Assembly: GCA_016928975.1 (NCBI GenBank) | Contig: JAFGJR010000145.1 | Coordinates: 1-26,031 of the forward strand | Reading direction: 5' to 3' | Length of the DNA stretch: 26,031 bases | Origin: Sedimentisphaerales bacterium | Lineage (GTDB): Bacteria; Planctomycetota; Phycisphaerae; Sedimentisphaerales; SG8-4 | Part shown: piece after piece, positions 14,331 through 22,517 of the stretch | How positions within the stretch are numbered: position 1 is the first letter of the stretch | How the letters are laid out: each line of letters opens with the position of its first letter | Made by a program: the position numbers and the translations under genes | The notes under the pieces: model-generated | Databases searched by the model: none | Seen by the model: the letters and a program-made list of their open reading frames with translations, nothing else | Told to the model about the DNA's origin: nothing

Positions 14331-16823
14331 TCACTGGCCGCCGAGATGGAGCCACTCGCTGACCATCGGTCCGAGTTTGACGATCACTCCGGAAAAGACC
14401 ACACTGACCATCGTCATCAGCTTGATGAGGATGTTCAGGCTGGGGCCGGAGGTGTCCTTGAACGGATCGCCGACGGTATCGCCGATGACGGCAGCGCCGT
14501 GGATCGGGTTCTTCGCCTTGCTGCGGTCCTGGACCAGAGTGCCGTTCGCATCGACGTATTGCCCCTTGTCGTTGCGGAGGAACTTGCCGCCGAGGTTGCC
14601 TTTTTCGATGAACTTCTTGGCGTTGTCCCACGCGCCGCCGGCATTGTTGAGCGTGATGGCCAGCGTGAATCCGGCGGTCAGGCCACCGGCGAGAAGGCCC
14701 ATGACGCCGGCGACGCCCAGCAGCAGCCCGGTCACAACCGGGACGATGATCGCCAACAGCGAGGGTAGGATCATCTCTCTCTGCGCGCCCTTCGTGGAGA
14801 TCGAGACGCATCGAGCATAATCCGGCTTGCCCGTTCCTTCCATGATGCCGGGGATCGTCTTGAACTGCCGGCGGACTTCCTCGACCATGGCGCCTGCGGC
14901 ACGCCCGACGGCCTTCATGGTCATCGCACAGAAGACAAAGGCCATCATCGCGCCGATGAACAGGCCGGCGATCAATTTAGGGTTCATGATGGTCAGGTTG
15001 TACGCGTTGACGAAATGGCCAAACGAGGCCGTCTTGACATTGACGGTATTGGCGACTCCGTCGACGTTCGCGAAGGCTACCTCGCCCACGCGGTAGATCC
15101 CGTCGGCGCTTTCCTGGGCCAGTCGGCCGATCCAGATTCTCACTTCCTCGACGTAGGCGGCCAGCAGAGCCATGGCCGTCAGTGCGGCCGAGCCGATGGC
15201 GAAGCCCTTGCCCGTGGCCGCAGTCGTATTGCCCAGAGCGTCGAGGGCATCGGTTCTCTTTCGCACTTCCTCGCCCAGGCCGCTCATTTCGGCGTTTCCG
15301 CCGGCGTTATCGGCGATGGGGCCGTATGCGTCCGTCGCCAGGGTGATGCCGAGCGTCGAGAGCATGCCGACCGCCGCAAAGCCGATCCCGTACAGGCCCA
15401 TCGACAGATCGGAGAAGCCGCCGGCAAACCCGAATGCACAGAGGATGCCGATCACGATTGTGATGACCGGAAGGCCGGCGGAGTACATGCCCGTCGCAAA
15501 GCCGTCGATGATGACCGTCGCCGGCCCCATTTTCGCCTGGTTCGCGATGCCTTTGGTGGGCTTGTATTCGTCGGAGGTGTAGTATTCCGTGAACTGCCCG
15601 ATCAGCACACCGGCGACCAAGCCGGAGACCACCGAGCCGAAGATGCCCCAACTGATCCAGTCCGTCATGGCCAGGCCGGCGAGCACGATGAGGATCAGGA
15701 CGGAGCTGCCCAGAGTTCCAAGCAAGAGGGCTCGGAGCAGGTTCTTCTGGCTCGCGTCCTCTTTGCAGCGGACCATGAACACACCGGCGATGGACAAGAC
15801 GATGCCGATGCCGGCCACGATCATGGGGGCCAGAACCGCCTTGAGGGGGTTCATGCCGCTCTGTGCGACTGCCGACAGCGGCAGGGCGGCGCCCAGGGCG
15901 GCGGTCGCCAGGATGGAGCCGCAGTAGCTCTCGTAGAGGTCGGCGCCCATGCCGGCCACGTCGCCGACGTTGTCGCCGACGTTGTCTGCGATGGTCGCCG
16001 GGTTGCGAGGATCGTCCTCAGGAATGCCGGCTTCAACCTTGCCGGCCAGGTCGGCGCCGACGTCGGCGGACTTGGTATAGATGCCGCCGCCGACACGGGC
16101 GAAGAGGGCCTGGGTCGAGGCGCCCATTCCGAACGTGATCATGGTCGTGGTGATCTCGACCAGCATGCGCTGGGGATCCATGCCCGGATGTACCAGCGTC
16201 AGGCCGAAGAGGGTCAGGCCGTTCTTCATGTGCTCGGGCGTGTAGACCAGCTTGTCAAGAATTAGATACCAGAGCGAGATGTCCAGCAGGCCGAAGCCGA
16301 CGACGACCAGGCCCATCACGGCGCCGGATCGGAAGGCGACCTGCAGGCCGCTGTTGAGGCTCTTGGTGGCGCCTTGGGCGGTTCGCGAGGAGGCGGCGGT
16401 GGCCGTCTTCATGCCCAGGAACCCGCACAGGCCGCTGAAGAACCCGCCGGTCAGGAATGCGACGGGGACAAAGGGATTCTGGATCCCCTTGTAGGCGAGA
16501 AACGCGAAGATGCCGACGAGGATCAGGAACACGAAGGCGACCACGGCGTATTGACGGCGCAGGTAGGCATAGGCGCCTTCCCGCACGTACTCGGCGATCT
16601 CAACCATCTTCGCCGTGCCCGGGGGGGCCTGGATCATCTTCTTGTAAAAGTAGATGGCTCCCACCAGAGCACAGATCGCCGAGATCGGTGCGATCCACCA
16701 GAACAGTGTCGTTCCTGATGCCGTTTCGGGGTTTATGGCTCCGGTGAGCTCCGCGGCATTTGCCGCCGCATTGAAGGCAAGAACCGGCACCGATATCCCC
16801 ACCAACTTCTTGAGCGCGCCCAC
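14331..16823 (-). CDS. hppA: K+-dependent-type membrane-bound ion-pumping pyrophosphatase
   Basis: 830 residues from GTG 16823, with AAGGAG 7 nt upstream. About 16 membrane segments. The pyrophosphate site is intact: GGGIYTKSADVGADLAGK, EDDPRNPATIADNVGDNVGDV (near 268-290) and the C-terminal GDTVGDPFKDTSGPSLNI. Position GNTTAATGKG (531-540) has Ala535 and Gly538 where K+-independent enzymes have Lys and Thr, which points to the K+-dependent class. The ion gate reads GADLYESY (Asp295, Glu298), the same Glu position as in Thermotoga Na+-PPase. Whether it pumps Na+, H+ or both cannot be decided from this. It couples PPi hydrolysis to ion export, saving energy in low-energy anaerobes. It is longer than usual (about 670-770) because of insertions near residues 565-600 and 760-785. 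Confidence 0.96.
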   Translation of the reverse strand: MGALKKLVGISVPVLAFNAAANAAELTGAINPETASGTTLFWWIAPISAICALVGAIYFYKKMIQAPPGTAKMVEIAEYVREGAYAYLRRQYAVVAFVFLILVGIFAFLAYKGIQNPFVPVAFLTGGFFSGLCGFLGMKTATAASSRTAQGATKSLNSGLQVAFRSGAVMGLVVVGFGLLDISLWYLILDKLVYTPEHMKNGLTLFGLTLVHPGMDPQRMLVEITTTMITFGMGASTQALFARVGGGIYTKSADVGADLAGKVEAGIPEDDPRNPATIADNVGDNVGDVAGMGADLYESYCGSILATAALGAALPLSAVAQSGMNPLKAVLAPMIVAGIGIVLSIAGVFMVRCKEDASQKNLLRALLLGTLGSSVLILIVLAGLAMTDWISWGIFGSVVSGLVAGVLIGQFTEYYTSDEYKPTKGIANQAKMGPATVIIDGFATGMYSAGLPVITIVIGILCAFGFAGGFSDLSMGLYGIGFAAVGMLSTLGITLATDAYGPIADNAGGNAEMSGLGEEVRKRTDALDALGNTTAATGKGFAIGSAALTAMALLAAYVEEVRIWIGRLAQESADGIYRVGEVAFANVDGVANTVNVKTASFGHFVNAYNLTIMNPKLIAGLFIGAMMAFVFCAMTMKAVGRAAGAMVEEVRRQFKTIPGIMEGTGKPDYARCVSISTKGAQREMILPSLLAIIVPVVTGLLLGVAGVMGLLAGGLTAGFTLAITLNNAGGAWDNAKKFIEKGNLGGKFLRNDKGQYVDANGTLVQDRSKAKNPIHGAAVIGDTVGDPFKDTSGPSLNILIKLMTMVSVVFSGVIVKLGPMVSEWLHLGGQ

Positions 16824-16884
16824 TTAGTAGCTCCTTTCGAAAACAGGGTTAGTCTGGCACACGCCGCCAGTGCAGAATCCAAAC

Positions 16885-16912
16885 AGTGTACAGAAGGGAA
16901 GCGGGCTTTCAA
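16885..16912 (-). promoter_or_regulatory. putative promoter of hppA
   Basis: On the minus strand TTGAAA (16912-16907) and TACACT (16890-16885) are 16 nt apart, five and four of six consensus bases. The predicted start near 16878 gives a leader of about 55 nt that includes the AAGGAG site. Confidence 0.5.
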
Positions 16913-17002
16913 CTGTTTTTCAGCTACGGTCGAGAGAATTCGGGGGGTGTCGATGGCGGGATGGTCCGGAGATCAGTGAGTCCGCGCGACGCCGGCTGGC
17001 TC

Positions 17003-18205
17003 TCACGTGTGATAATCGGCATTGATGCGGACGTACTCGGCACTCAGATCGCAGCCGTAGCAGAAATCGCTGGCCCGCCCGACGCCGAGGTCCACGGTGA
17101 TCGTATGCTCCCGCTGAGACACGATTCGTTCGGCCTTCCCCTGACTGAATTTCGTGGGCGTCCCGTTGCGAAAGACATACAGCTCGTCGAGCTTGCAGGA
17201 AACCTTGTTGGGATTGAGCCTCACTCCGGAGGAGCCGGCGGCACATATGATCCGGCCCCAGTTGGGGTCGCCCCCATGGACGGCACACTTGAAAAGGGGA
17301 TAATCCGCGATGGCCCGGGCCGCTCTGGCCGCATCGGCCTTCGTAGCCGCCCCCTGGATCACCACCTTGAACATCCGTGTAGCCCCCTCCGCATCCAGGG
17401 CCATCTGCCGGGCCAGATCGGTGCACAGGTCCGTCACGGCAGCGGCGAACGCCCCGTACGCCTTTGAAGATCCCGTGATGGCCCGGTTGCCTGCCAGGCC
17501 GGACGCCAGGAGGATGCCGGTGTCGTTGGTGCTCTGGCGGCCGTCCACGGTCAGCTTGTTGAGCGACTCCCCCACGGCCTCTTTCAAGGCTCTGGCCAGC
17601 AAAGGCTTGCTGATCGCCGCATCGGTCGTAAGGAACAGCAGCGTGGTCGCCATGTTGGGTCCGATCATCCCGGCGCCCTTGACTGTGCCGGCGATCCGCA
17701 CCTTCGCCCCCGCAAGCTCGATCTCGCGAAAGGCCTGCTTGCACCGCGTATCCGTGGTCATGATCGCCTGGGCAAAAGCGAATCCCGCCTCCTGGGAATA
17801 GGACAGGCTGACGGCGGCCTTGATAATCCCCTCGGCGATCTTGTCCATGGGCAACTGCCTGCCGATGACGCCGGTGGAGGCCACAAGCACTTCGCGGGGC
17901 TCGATCCCCAGCCGTTTGGCCACCATCGCGCACATCTTTCTCGCGTTGGCGAGGCCCTTCTTGCCCGTGCAGGCATTGGCCGTGCCGGAATTGACCACCA
18001 CGGCACGAGTCCTTCGGCTTTCTGCATGCTCCCTGCTGACTTCTATCGCCGCCGAGACGATCTTATTCGTCGTGAAGACCGCCGCCGCCGTAGCCCCCGT
18101 CGGACACACCAGCAGCCCCAGATCCGCCTTGCCCGAAATCTTGATCCCGCAAGCCAACCCCGCCGCCAAAAACCCCTTCGGGCTCGTCACCGTACCTCTT
18201 GCCAT
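17003..18205 (-). CDS. argJ: bifunctional glutamate N-acetyltransferase / ornithine acetyltransferase
   Basis: 400 residues from ATG 18205, with GGAG 6 nt upstream; a TTG at 18217 overlaps that site. The self-cleavage site is visible in [21 protein letters not shown]: cleavage before Thr187 gives the alpha and beta chains, with Thr187 as nucleophile. [11 protein letters not shown] and the ending NADYHT (usual NAxYxT) are family hallmarks. ArgJ moves the acetyl group from N-acetylornithine to glutamate, and can also use acetyl-CoA, closing the cyclic arginine pathway. argC lies 2.6 kb upstream on the same strand with unrelated genes between. Whether this copy is mono- or bifunctional is not decided by sequence alone. 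Confidence 0.95.
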   Translation of the reverse strand: MARGTVTSPKGFLAAGLACGIKISGKADLGLLVCPTGATAAAVFTTNKIVSAAIEVSREHAESRRTRAVVVNSGTANACTGKKGLANARKMCAMVAKRLGIEPREVLVASTGVIGRQLPMDKIAEGIIKAAVSLSYSQEAGFAFAQAIMTTDTRCKQAFREIELAGAKVRIAGTVKGAGMIGPNMATTLLFLTTDAAISKPLLARALKEAVGESLNKLTVDGRQSTNDTGILLASGLAGNRAITGSSKAYGAFAAAVTDLCTDLARQMALDAEGATRMFKVVIQGAATKADAARAARAIADYPLFKCAVHGGDPNWGRIICAAGSSGVRLNPNKVSCKLDELYVFRNGTPTKFSQGKAERIVSQREHTITVDLGVGRASDFCYGCDLSAEYVRINADYHT

Positions 18206-18237
18206 GTCTTTCTCCAATGATTCCGAAATGGAGCGTC

Positions 18238-19158
18238 CTATGTCCGCGATCTGCTCCTTTGGCCGATGATCGCGCAGATGTAGTCAAAAAGCCCTTCTTC
18301 CAAGTCCTTGGTTGACTGCCAACGTATTTGATTGTATTGGGCGGTATCGAAATGAACGTTGCTCACGTCATCCTTGCGAATGCTCCATATGACTGGCAGT
18401 CCCAGCCCCAAGGCATATCCTGCTTCGAAGTACACACCGTTGTTCTGCCCTGTAAGATCGGCCACGACAAACCGTGAATCCTTGATCTCAGCCATGATCT
18501 TGAAAATGATGTTCTGGCTGTGCGCATCCTCGTCTACCCGGTAGGGTGTGTACCCGGCTTTCAGTATTGCCGGTTTGATCGCGCCTTCCCAAATCGGGCT
18601 CATCGCGGTCGAGAACGACATGGCAACGAATCCTTGCGTTTTCTCTCTCAGATCGGAAGCATGCCTGTCGAGGTAGTCCCATCCGGCTGAGGTGATCATC
18701 GTGTTGTTGATGACGGTCTTGCTCTTCACCAAGCCGCGTTCTTCAAGTCCTCGAAGGTGGAACGCGCATTCCGTGGGATTGCTCGCATACGCGAGGGAGA
18801 AGTCCACGTCCAAGGTCAGATTGACCAACTCTCCCGGTGCACGCGATCGCCTTTCCAAGGCTTGGAGGAGCTTCAACTGTTTCTCTATCGGTCTGTAGTT
18901 CGGAAGGCTGGCCTGAACGATTTCGATTCGCTTTCTCGTGAGTTCTGGCGTTTCTCCTTGCTCGTTCTGCTCGCGAATCCATGCGGAAAGCTTGCGGTCA
19001 GATGGTGACTGCTCACGAACGGAAGACCATTCGAAGGAGACGGCGTACTTGCCGCAGACGGGACACTGGCAAGACTCCATATCGCCATTCGTGAGAACAT
19101 CCCTCACGACGCCTTGATTGTGCTTGCAGATGGGACAGATGACAGTCTTAGGACTCAT
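18238..19158 (-). CDS. zinc-ribbon protein with C-terminal nucleoside-deoxyribosyltransferase/TIR-like domain
   Basis: 306 residues. The N-terminal zinc ribbon has Cys8-x2-Cys11 and Cys32-x2-Cys35 (CPVC). The middle (about 75-165) contains a helical section and a possible winged helix ending in MITSAGWDYLD. The C-terminal domain (about 172-300) begins GFVAMSFS, then GYTPYRVDEDAHSQNI, SRFVVADLTGQNNGVYFEAGYALGLGLPVIW and HFDTAQYNQIRW. This is a Rossmann-like pattern of the nucleoside 2-deoxyribosyltransferase superfamily, related in fold to TIR domains; the Glu in YFEAGYA sits at the expected catalytic position. Related domains act on nucleotides or NAD and occur in suspected phage-defence proteins. 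The start overlaps an upstream open frame by ATGA. GC content is lower than in argJ and argC. Domain reading is firm in pattern; the defence role is inference. Confidence 0.7.
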   Translation of the reverse strand: MSPKTVICPICKHNQGVVRDVLTNGDMESCQCPVCGKYAVSFEWSSVREQSPSDRKLSAWIREQNEQGETPELTRKRIEIVQASLPNYRPIEKQLKLLQALERRSRAPGELVNLTLDVDFSLAYASNPTECAFHLRGLEERGLVKSKTVINNTMITSAGWDYLDRHASDLREKTQGFVAMSFSTAMSPIWEGAIKPAILKAGYTPYRVDEDAHSQNIIFKIMAEIKDSRFVVADLTGQNNGVYFEAGYALGLGLPVIWSIRKDDVSNVHFDTAQYNQIRWQSTKDLEEGLFDYICAIIGQRSRSRT

Positions 19159-19312
19159 AGCCTTGCTCTCCCTGCATTTCCTCTTGAGGGTATCGATTCA
19201 GCATCTGACTTGCCTGCGCCTCTGATCTGAGGTCTACATGCTTGATCACGCGCTTGAAAACCTTGCCATCATCCAGCGGTGCCTGTCTTTCGTACCCACG
19301 AGTATGTGCCGA
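19148..19312 (-). other. open stretch after vapB, possibly a decayed small gene
   Basis: A VapC toxin gene would normally start at the vapB stop. Here an ATGATC overlaps that stop, but its frame ends after 15 codons (MIGTYSWVRKTGTAG). In the vapB frame the sequence stays open for about 54 codons, up to a TAA inside the start of the zinc-ribbon gene. Its only usable start is GTG 19249, giving 33 residues. A second frame reads HILVGTKDRHRW and would join the first after one frameshift near 19270. No PIN-domain motif is seen. It could be a degraded gene or a short coupled leader peptide. Confidence 0.3.
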
Positions 19313-19513
19313 TCATCTGTCCGTTCTCGTCCTATCAAGGTCGCCTGACCACCTGAGCTTGCCGCGAAATGACCTGATGTTCTCTTGCGGACGTGCACTC
19401 ACGAGCAATCTCAAACCCTCTTCAATAGCCTGTTTCTTTGTCCTGAAGCCGGACGCCTCAAGAGCCGCCTTCATCAAGTCGTCATTGATCACCACGCTTA
19501 TTCTCACGAGCAC
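19313..19513 (-). CDS. VapB-family antitoxin, no intact toxin partner
   Basis: 66 residues. The N-terminal ribbon-helix-helix half reads SVVINDDLMKAALEASGFRTKKQAIEEGLR. This is followed by RSFRGKLRWSGDLDRTRTDR, the tail that normally wraps the VapC toxin in this antitoxin type (PF09957-like). Such antitoxins bind their own promoter and neutralise a PIN-domain ribonuclease encoded just downstream. Here no PIN-domain gene follows; 165 nt later comes the zinc-ribbon/NDT-like gene. The small block has lower GC than its arginine-gene surroundings. Confidence 0.75.
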   Translation of the reverse strand: MLVRISVVINDDLMKAALEASGFRTKKQAIEEGLRLLVSARPQENIRSFRGKLRWSGDLDRTRTDR

Positions 19514-19568
19514 ATCTCACTGAACATCGGCGCGATTGTACCCGGTCCTCACATGCACGCAAGTCTCC

Positions 19569-20420
19569 TCACAGGCTCGTCACATCTCCGGATCGGGGGT
19601 CGTTGAGGGGGCCGGGGCCGTTGGTGAGGTGGCCGGCTATGGCCATTTCGCGGAAGCCGGTCATGGGGTCGTAGAAGTCACGGCCCAGATCGACGGTGTT
19701 GACCATCATGCCGGGGCGGTTGGACTTGAGCTGGGCCGCGATCACGCCGTCGGGTTGAATGAAGCACGAGGGGTAGGGCGAGAAGTGGCCGCTGGAGTTG
19801 GTCATGCTCACCCAGAGGTGGTTCGTCGCGGCGTGGCACTGCATCGTCTGGCGCATGATGTGCGTGTGCACGCTGGGGCCTTTCTGCCGGGCGTTGTAGA
19901 ACGATTGAAAAACGCACTGCACGCCCTGCTTGTAGAGCTCGCGATAGATCTCCGGGAAGCGCAGATCGAAGCAGATCAGCAGCGAGCAGGCGACGCCGTT
20001 GAGGGTGAATGTGACAAATCGATCGCCGGGCGTGTAGTAGTCCATATCGCCAGGTGTGCCGAATCGCTTGTCATAGCGGTCTACGATCTTGCCATCGGGA
20101 CTGATGAGGTACAGGCTGTTGTGGGGCTTATTCGGCGGGGTCAGCGGGTGCGTGCTGCCCAGGACCACCCAGATACCCAGCCTGCCCGCCAGGTCCATGA
20201 TCTTGAGTGTCTCATACTTGAGCAAGTCCCAATCGTACTGCGCAAAATCAGTCAGGTCCGTGCCTACATACCCACTCAACGCGCACTCGGAGAAATGAGC
20301 GACATCCGCATCCGCCTTGCGGGCCCTGTGCATGAACCGCCGGATGCTGCGTGCGTTGGCCGCAATCGACTCCCCGACGGCAAACTGGCACGTGGCAATT
20401 GTGAGTACGCCGGCCTTCAT
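19569..20420 (-). CDS. nitrilase-superfamily carbon-nitrogen hydrolase
   Basis: 283 residues from ATG 20420, with GGAGGAG 8 nt upstream; its ATGA overlaps the stop of the AhpD-like gene, suggesting translational coupling. The catalytic triad is complete: Glu45 (HFSECALSGY), Lys118 (DRYDKRFGTPGD) and Cys150 (LLICFDLRFPEIY). The family cleaves amides, carbamoyl compounds or nitriles through a thioester on the Cys; intracellular members often act on small amides, N-carbamoyl compounds or damaged metabolites. The substrate is not evident. Being in a unit with argC raises a link to amino-acid or polyamine side chemistry, but this is inference. Confidence 0.9.
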   Translation of the reverse strand: MKAGVLTIATCQFAVGESIAANARSIRRFMHRARKADADVAHFSECALSGYVGTDLTDFAQYDWDLLKYETLKIMDLAGRLGIWVVLGSTHPLTPPNKPHNSLYLISPDGKIVDRYDKRFGTPGDMDYYTPGDRFVTFTLNGVACSLLICFDLRFPEIYRELYKQGVQCVFQSFYNARQKGPSVHTHIMRQTMQCHAATNHLWVSMTNSSGHFSPYPSCFIQPDGVIAAQLKSNRPGMMVNTVDLGRDFYDPMTGFREMAIAGHLTNGPGPLNDPRSGDVTSL

Positions 20421-20770
20421 TTGTCCGGCTCCTCCGGGAAGACCCTGTTCATCACTTCGAGTGCGAATCGGGTCGAGACGGTGGCCGGGCCGCCGCCCAT
20501 CTCGATGCCGACCTCGACGGCCTCCAGGATCTCCTGCTGCGTGGCGCCGGCCTTGGCCGCCTGCTTGATGTGCCATTGCATGCAGGACTCGCAGTCGATG
20601 ACGACGGAAATGCCCACGGCGATCAGTTCCTTTTGCTTCTTCGGCAGGGCGCCGTCGGAATACGCGGCCTTCTCCATCTCCAGGAAGGCCTTGTAGACCG
20701 TGGATTTCATCGACAGCAGCTTCTGGTGCGCCTGCTGCCTCCTCTGCGAGATTTCGTCGAGCTGGTTCAT
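20417..20770 (-). CDS. AhpD-like carboxymuconolactone-decarboxylase family protein
   Basis: 117 residues from ATG 20770 (MNQLDEISQ), with GGGAG about 9 nt upstream. The active-site pattern DCESCMQWH gives Cys60-x2-Cys63 and His67, the CxxC...H peroxidase signature of the AhpD/CMD fold, an all-alpha trimer or hexamer. YSDGALPKKQKELIAVGIS and the AAKAGATQQEILEAVEV helix are typical. Members reduce peroxides through the Cys pair or, in other branches, decarboxylate aromatic lactones; the CxxC favours a redox role. It lies 23 bp after argC and overlaps the nitrilase gene. Confidence 0.9.
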   Translation of the reverse strand: MNQLDEISQRRQQAHQKLLSMKSTVYKAFLEMEKAAYSDGALPKKQKELIAVGISVVIDCESCMQWHIKQAAKAGATQQEILEAVEVGIEMGGGPATVSTRFALEVMNRVFPEEPDK

Positions 20771-20793
20771 AGCACCTGCTCCCGGTGACCTGT

Positions 20794-21801
20794 CTATTTC
20801 AGTCCCATCGTCTCTTCGACGCCGAAGAGGATGTTCATGTTCTGAATGGCCTGGCCGCTGGCGCCTTTCGTCAGGTTGTCGATCGCGGAGAAGACCACGA
20901 CCACGTCTTTGACGAACGTGGGGAAGAGGTGGCAGTAGTTCGTGCCCGTGACGTCCTTGATCGCCGGGGCGGTCTTGCCGACCTGGACGAAAGGCTCGCC
21001 CTTGTAGAAGTCCTTGTAGAGGGACAGGAGCTTGTCGCTGTCCACATCGGCCCTGGGCCGGCAATAGACCGTCGAGAGGATGCCGCGGTCGAATGGTCCG
21101 ACGTGCGGCTGGAAGAGAATACCCACCGGTGAACCTGCCACCTCGCCGGCGATCTGCTCCATCTCCGGCATGTGTCGGTGCGTGCCGATCCCATACCCGA
21201 AGAGGTTCTCGTTCATATTCGGGAAATGGAACTTCACGGAAGGGTTCTTGCCGGCGCCGGAGGCGCCTGTCACGGCGTTAACGATCATCGAATCGGTTTG
21301 GACGAGTCCTTCACGCAGCAAGGGAGCGACAGCCAGCAGGGCGCCGGTTGGGAAGCAGCCCGGGTTGGCCACGAGCCTCGTCTTCCGGATCCGCTCGCGA
21401 TACAGTTCCGGCAGGCCGTAGACCGCCTGGGCCAGGTTCTCCGGATCGACGTGTTTCTGGTAGAAATTCTCGTAAACCGCCACGTCCTTGAGCCGGTAGT
21501 CGGCGCTGAAGTCGATGACCCTGACGCCAGCTTTGAGCAACTGCGGCACAAACTGCATCGACACCTTGTGCGGCAGGCAGCACAACGCCACATCGGCGGA
21601 ATCGGCAAGCTTCTTGAAATCCAGCGGCTCGACCAGCAGCTCGCATCGGCCCCGGAACTCCGGGAAGATCTCCTGCATCGGCCCACATTCCTCCGGCAGG
21701 GCGGTCAGGTAGGTCGCCTCTGCCCGGCTGTGGCGCAGCAGGATTCGAATCGTCTCGGCGCCAGTGTAGCCACTGGCGCCAATGATCGCAACTCGTATCA
21801 T
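20794..21801 (-). CDS. argC: N-acetyl-gamma-glutamyl-phosphate reductase
   Basis: 335 residues from ATG 21801; a second ATG two codons upstream (21807) directly abuts the AGGGG ribosome site, so 21801 with 6-nt spacing is preferred. The nucleotide-binding start IIGASGYTGAETIRIL is typical, and the catalytic Cys149 lies in NPGCFPTG. Further motifs are TGASGAGK and HRHMPEMEQ. It reduces N-acetylglutamyl phosphate to the semialdehyde with NADPH, third step of arginine synthesis. It heads a tight set with the AhpD-like and nitrilase-family genes; argJ is downstream beyond them. A dispersed hairpin repeat occupies its upstream region. Confidence 0.96.
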   Translation of the reverse strand: MIRVAIIGASGYTGAETIRILLRHSRAEATYLTALPEECGPMQEIFPEFRGRCELLVEPLDFKKLADSADVALCCLPHKVSMQFVPQLLKAGVRVIDFSADYRLKDVAVYENFYQKHVDPENLAQAVYGLPELYRERIRKTRLVANPGCFPTGALLAVAPLLREGLVQTDSMIVNAVTGASGAGKNPSVKFHFPNMNENLFGYGIGTHRHMPEMEQIAGEVAGSPVGILFQPHVGPFDRGILSTVYCRPRADVDSDKLLSLYKDFYKGEPFVQVGKTAPAIKDVTGTNYCHLFPTFVKDVVVVFSAIDNLTKGASGQAIQNMNILFGVEETMGLK

Positions 21802-21847
21802 GGCCATCCCCTAAGAGCCTCTAACAGAATGAACACGCACGCACGTC

Positions 21848-21912
21848 ATTCCCGCGAAGGCGGGAATCCATGCACGCACCGAACAGAACTGGACCCCCGT
21901 CTGCGCGGGGGT
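21848..21912. repeat. dispersed two-hairpin intergenic repeat
   Basis: Two inverted repeats stand in series: ATTCCCGC-GAAG-GCGGGAAT (21848-21867) and ACCCCCG...CGGGGGT (21893-21912). Translated on the plus strand they give the phrases SREGGNP and DPRLRGGD, a well-known sign of a short repeat scattered through many proteobacterial and other genomes. It sits in the argC leader/rpsI downstream gap and has no T run. Confidence 0.75.
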
Positions 21913-21945
21913 GACATGATCCAGGAACCATCTTGCCGGAGCTCC

Positions 21946-21982
21946 ATAGAAAAACAGCCGCTAAGGTTACCTCGGCGGCTGT
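21946..21982 (-). terminator. intrinsic terminator of rplM-rpsI
   Basis: Arms ACAGCCGC (21954-21961) and GCGGCTGT (21975-21982) form a perfect 8-bp stem. On the minus strand it is followed by TTTTCTATGG. It lies about 29 bp past the rpsI stop. Confidence 0.85.
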
Positions 21983-22010
21983 CGTTATCCAGTGAATTGT
22001 CCGAGATCGA

Positions 22011-22502
22011 CTAACGTTTCGAGAACTGGAATCTCCGCCTGGCGCCGGCCTGTCCCGGCTTCTTCCTCTCGACCATCCTCGGATCGCGGGTCAGGTGACC
22101 GCCGTCGCGTAAAGGCTGGATGTAGTTCTCGTCGTAGTTCCTCAGGGCTCTTGCCAATCCCAGCAGGGCAGCCCCGGCCTGGCCCGTGACGCCGCCGCCG
22201 TTGACGTTCACGAACACGTCAAACGCCTTCTCGGCATTGACCGTCTTGAGCGGCGCCAGGACGGCCGAACGGTCCTGCTCTCTCACGAAGTACTTGTCCA
22301 GCTCCCGCTTGTTGATGATGAGCTTTCCGTTGCCCGGCCGAATCCGCACGCGGGCCACAGAGGTCTTCCGTCGCCCGGTGCCCCACCAGTAGCCGTACTT
22401 CTGCTTGCCCTGATTGCCGGCCCGGATCGTCTGCTTGGGCTCCGCGGCTTCTGGGGTCGGTTTCTGCTCTACCGCTACGTTCTGTGGCTGTGTGTCTGTC
22501 AT
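22011..22502 (-). CDS. rpsI: 30S ribosomal protein S9 (uS9)
   Basis: 163 residues, about 30 longer than usual because of a Gln/Pro/Glu-rich N-terminal extension (1-30). The conserved core starts at YWWGTGRRKTSVARVRI, followed by the GGGVTGQAGA loop and LTRDPRMVERKKPGQAGARRRFQFSKR, whose basic SKR tail contacts P-site tRNA. It is the second gene of the rplM-rpsI operon, 15 bp after rplM. The tail order matches the universal rplM-rpsI pair. Confidence 0.97.
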   Translation of the reverse strand: MTDTQPQNVAVEQKPTPEAAEPKQTIRAGNQGKQKYGYWWGTGRRKTSVARVRIRPGNGKLIINKRELDKYFVREQDRSAVLAPLKTVNAEKAFDVFVNVNGGGVTGQAGAALLGLARALRNYDENYIQPLRDGGHLTRDPRMVERKKPGQAGARRRFQFSKR

Positions 22503-22517
22503 ATTCTTCTATTCCGC

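Noticed and set aside
15015..16265. 416-residue plus-strand open frame
   Set aside because: It lies entirely opposite hppA and is a composition-driven shadow rich in Arg, Gly, Asp; no family pattern.
21172..22014. Plus-strand open frame containing SREGGNP and DPRLRGGD
   Set aside because: Antisense to argC; the phrases are translations of the dispersed intergenic hairpin repeat, not protein evidence.
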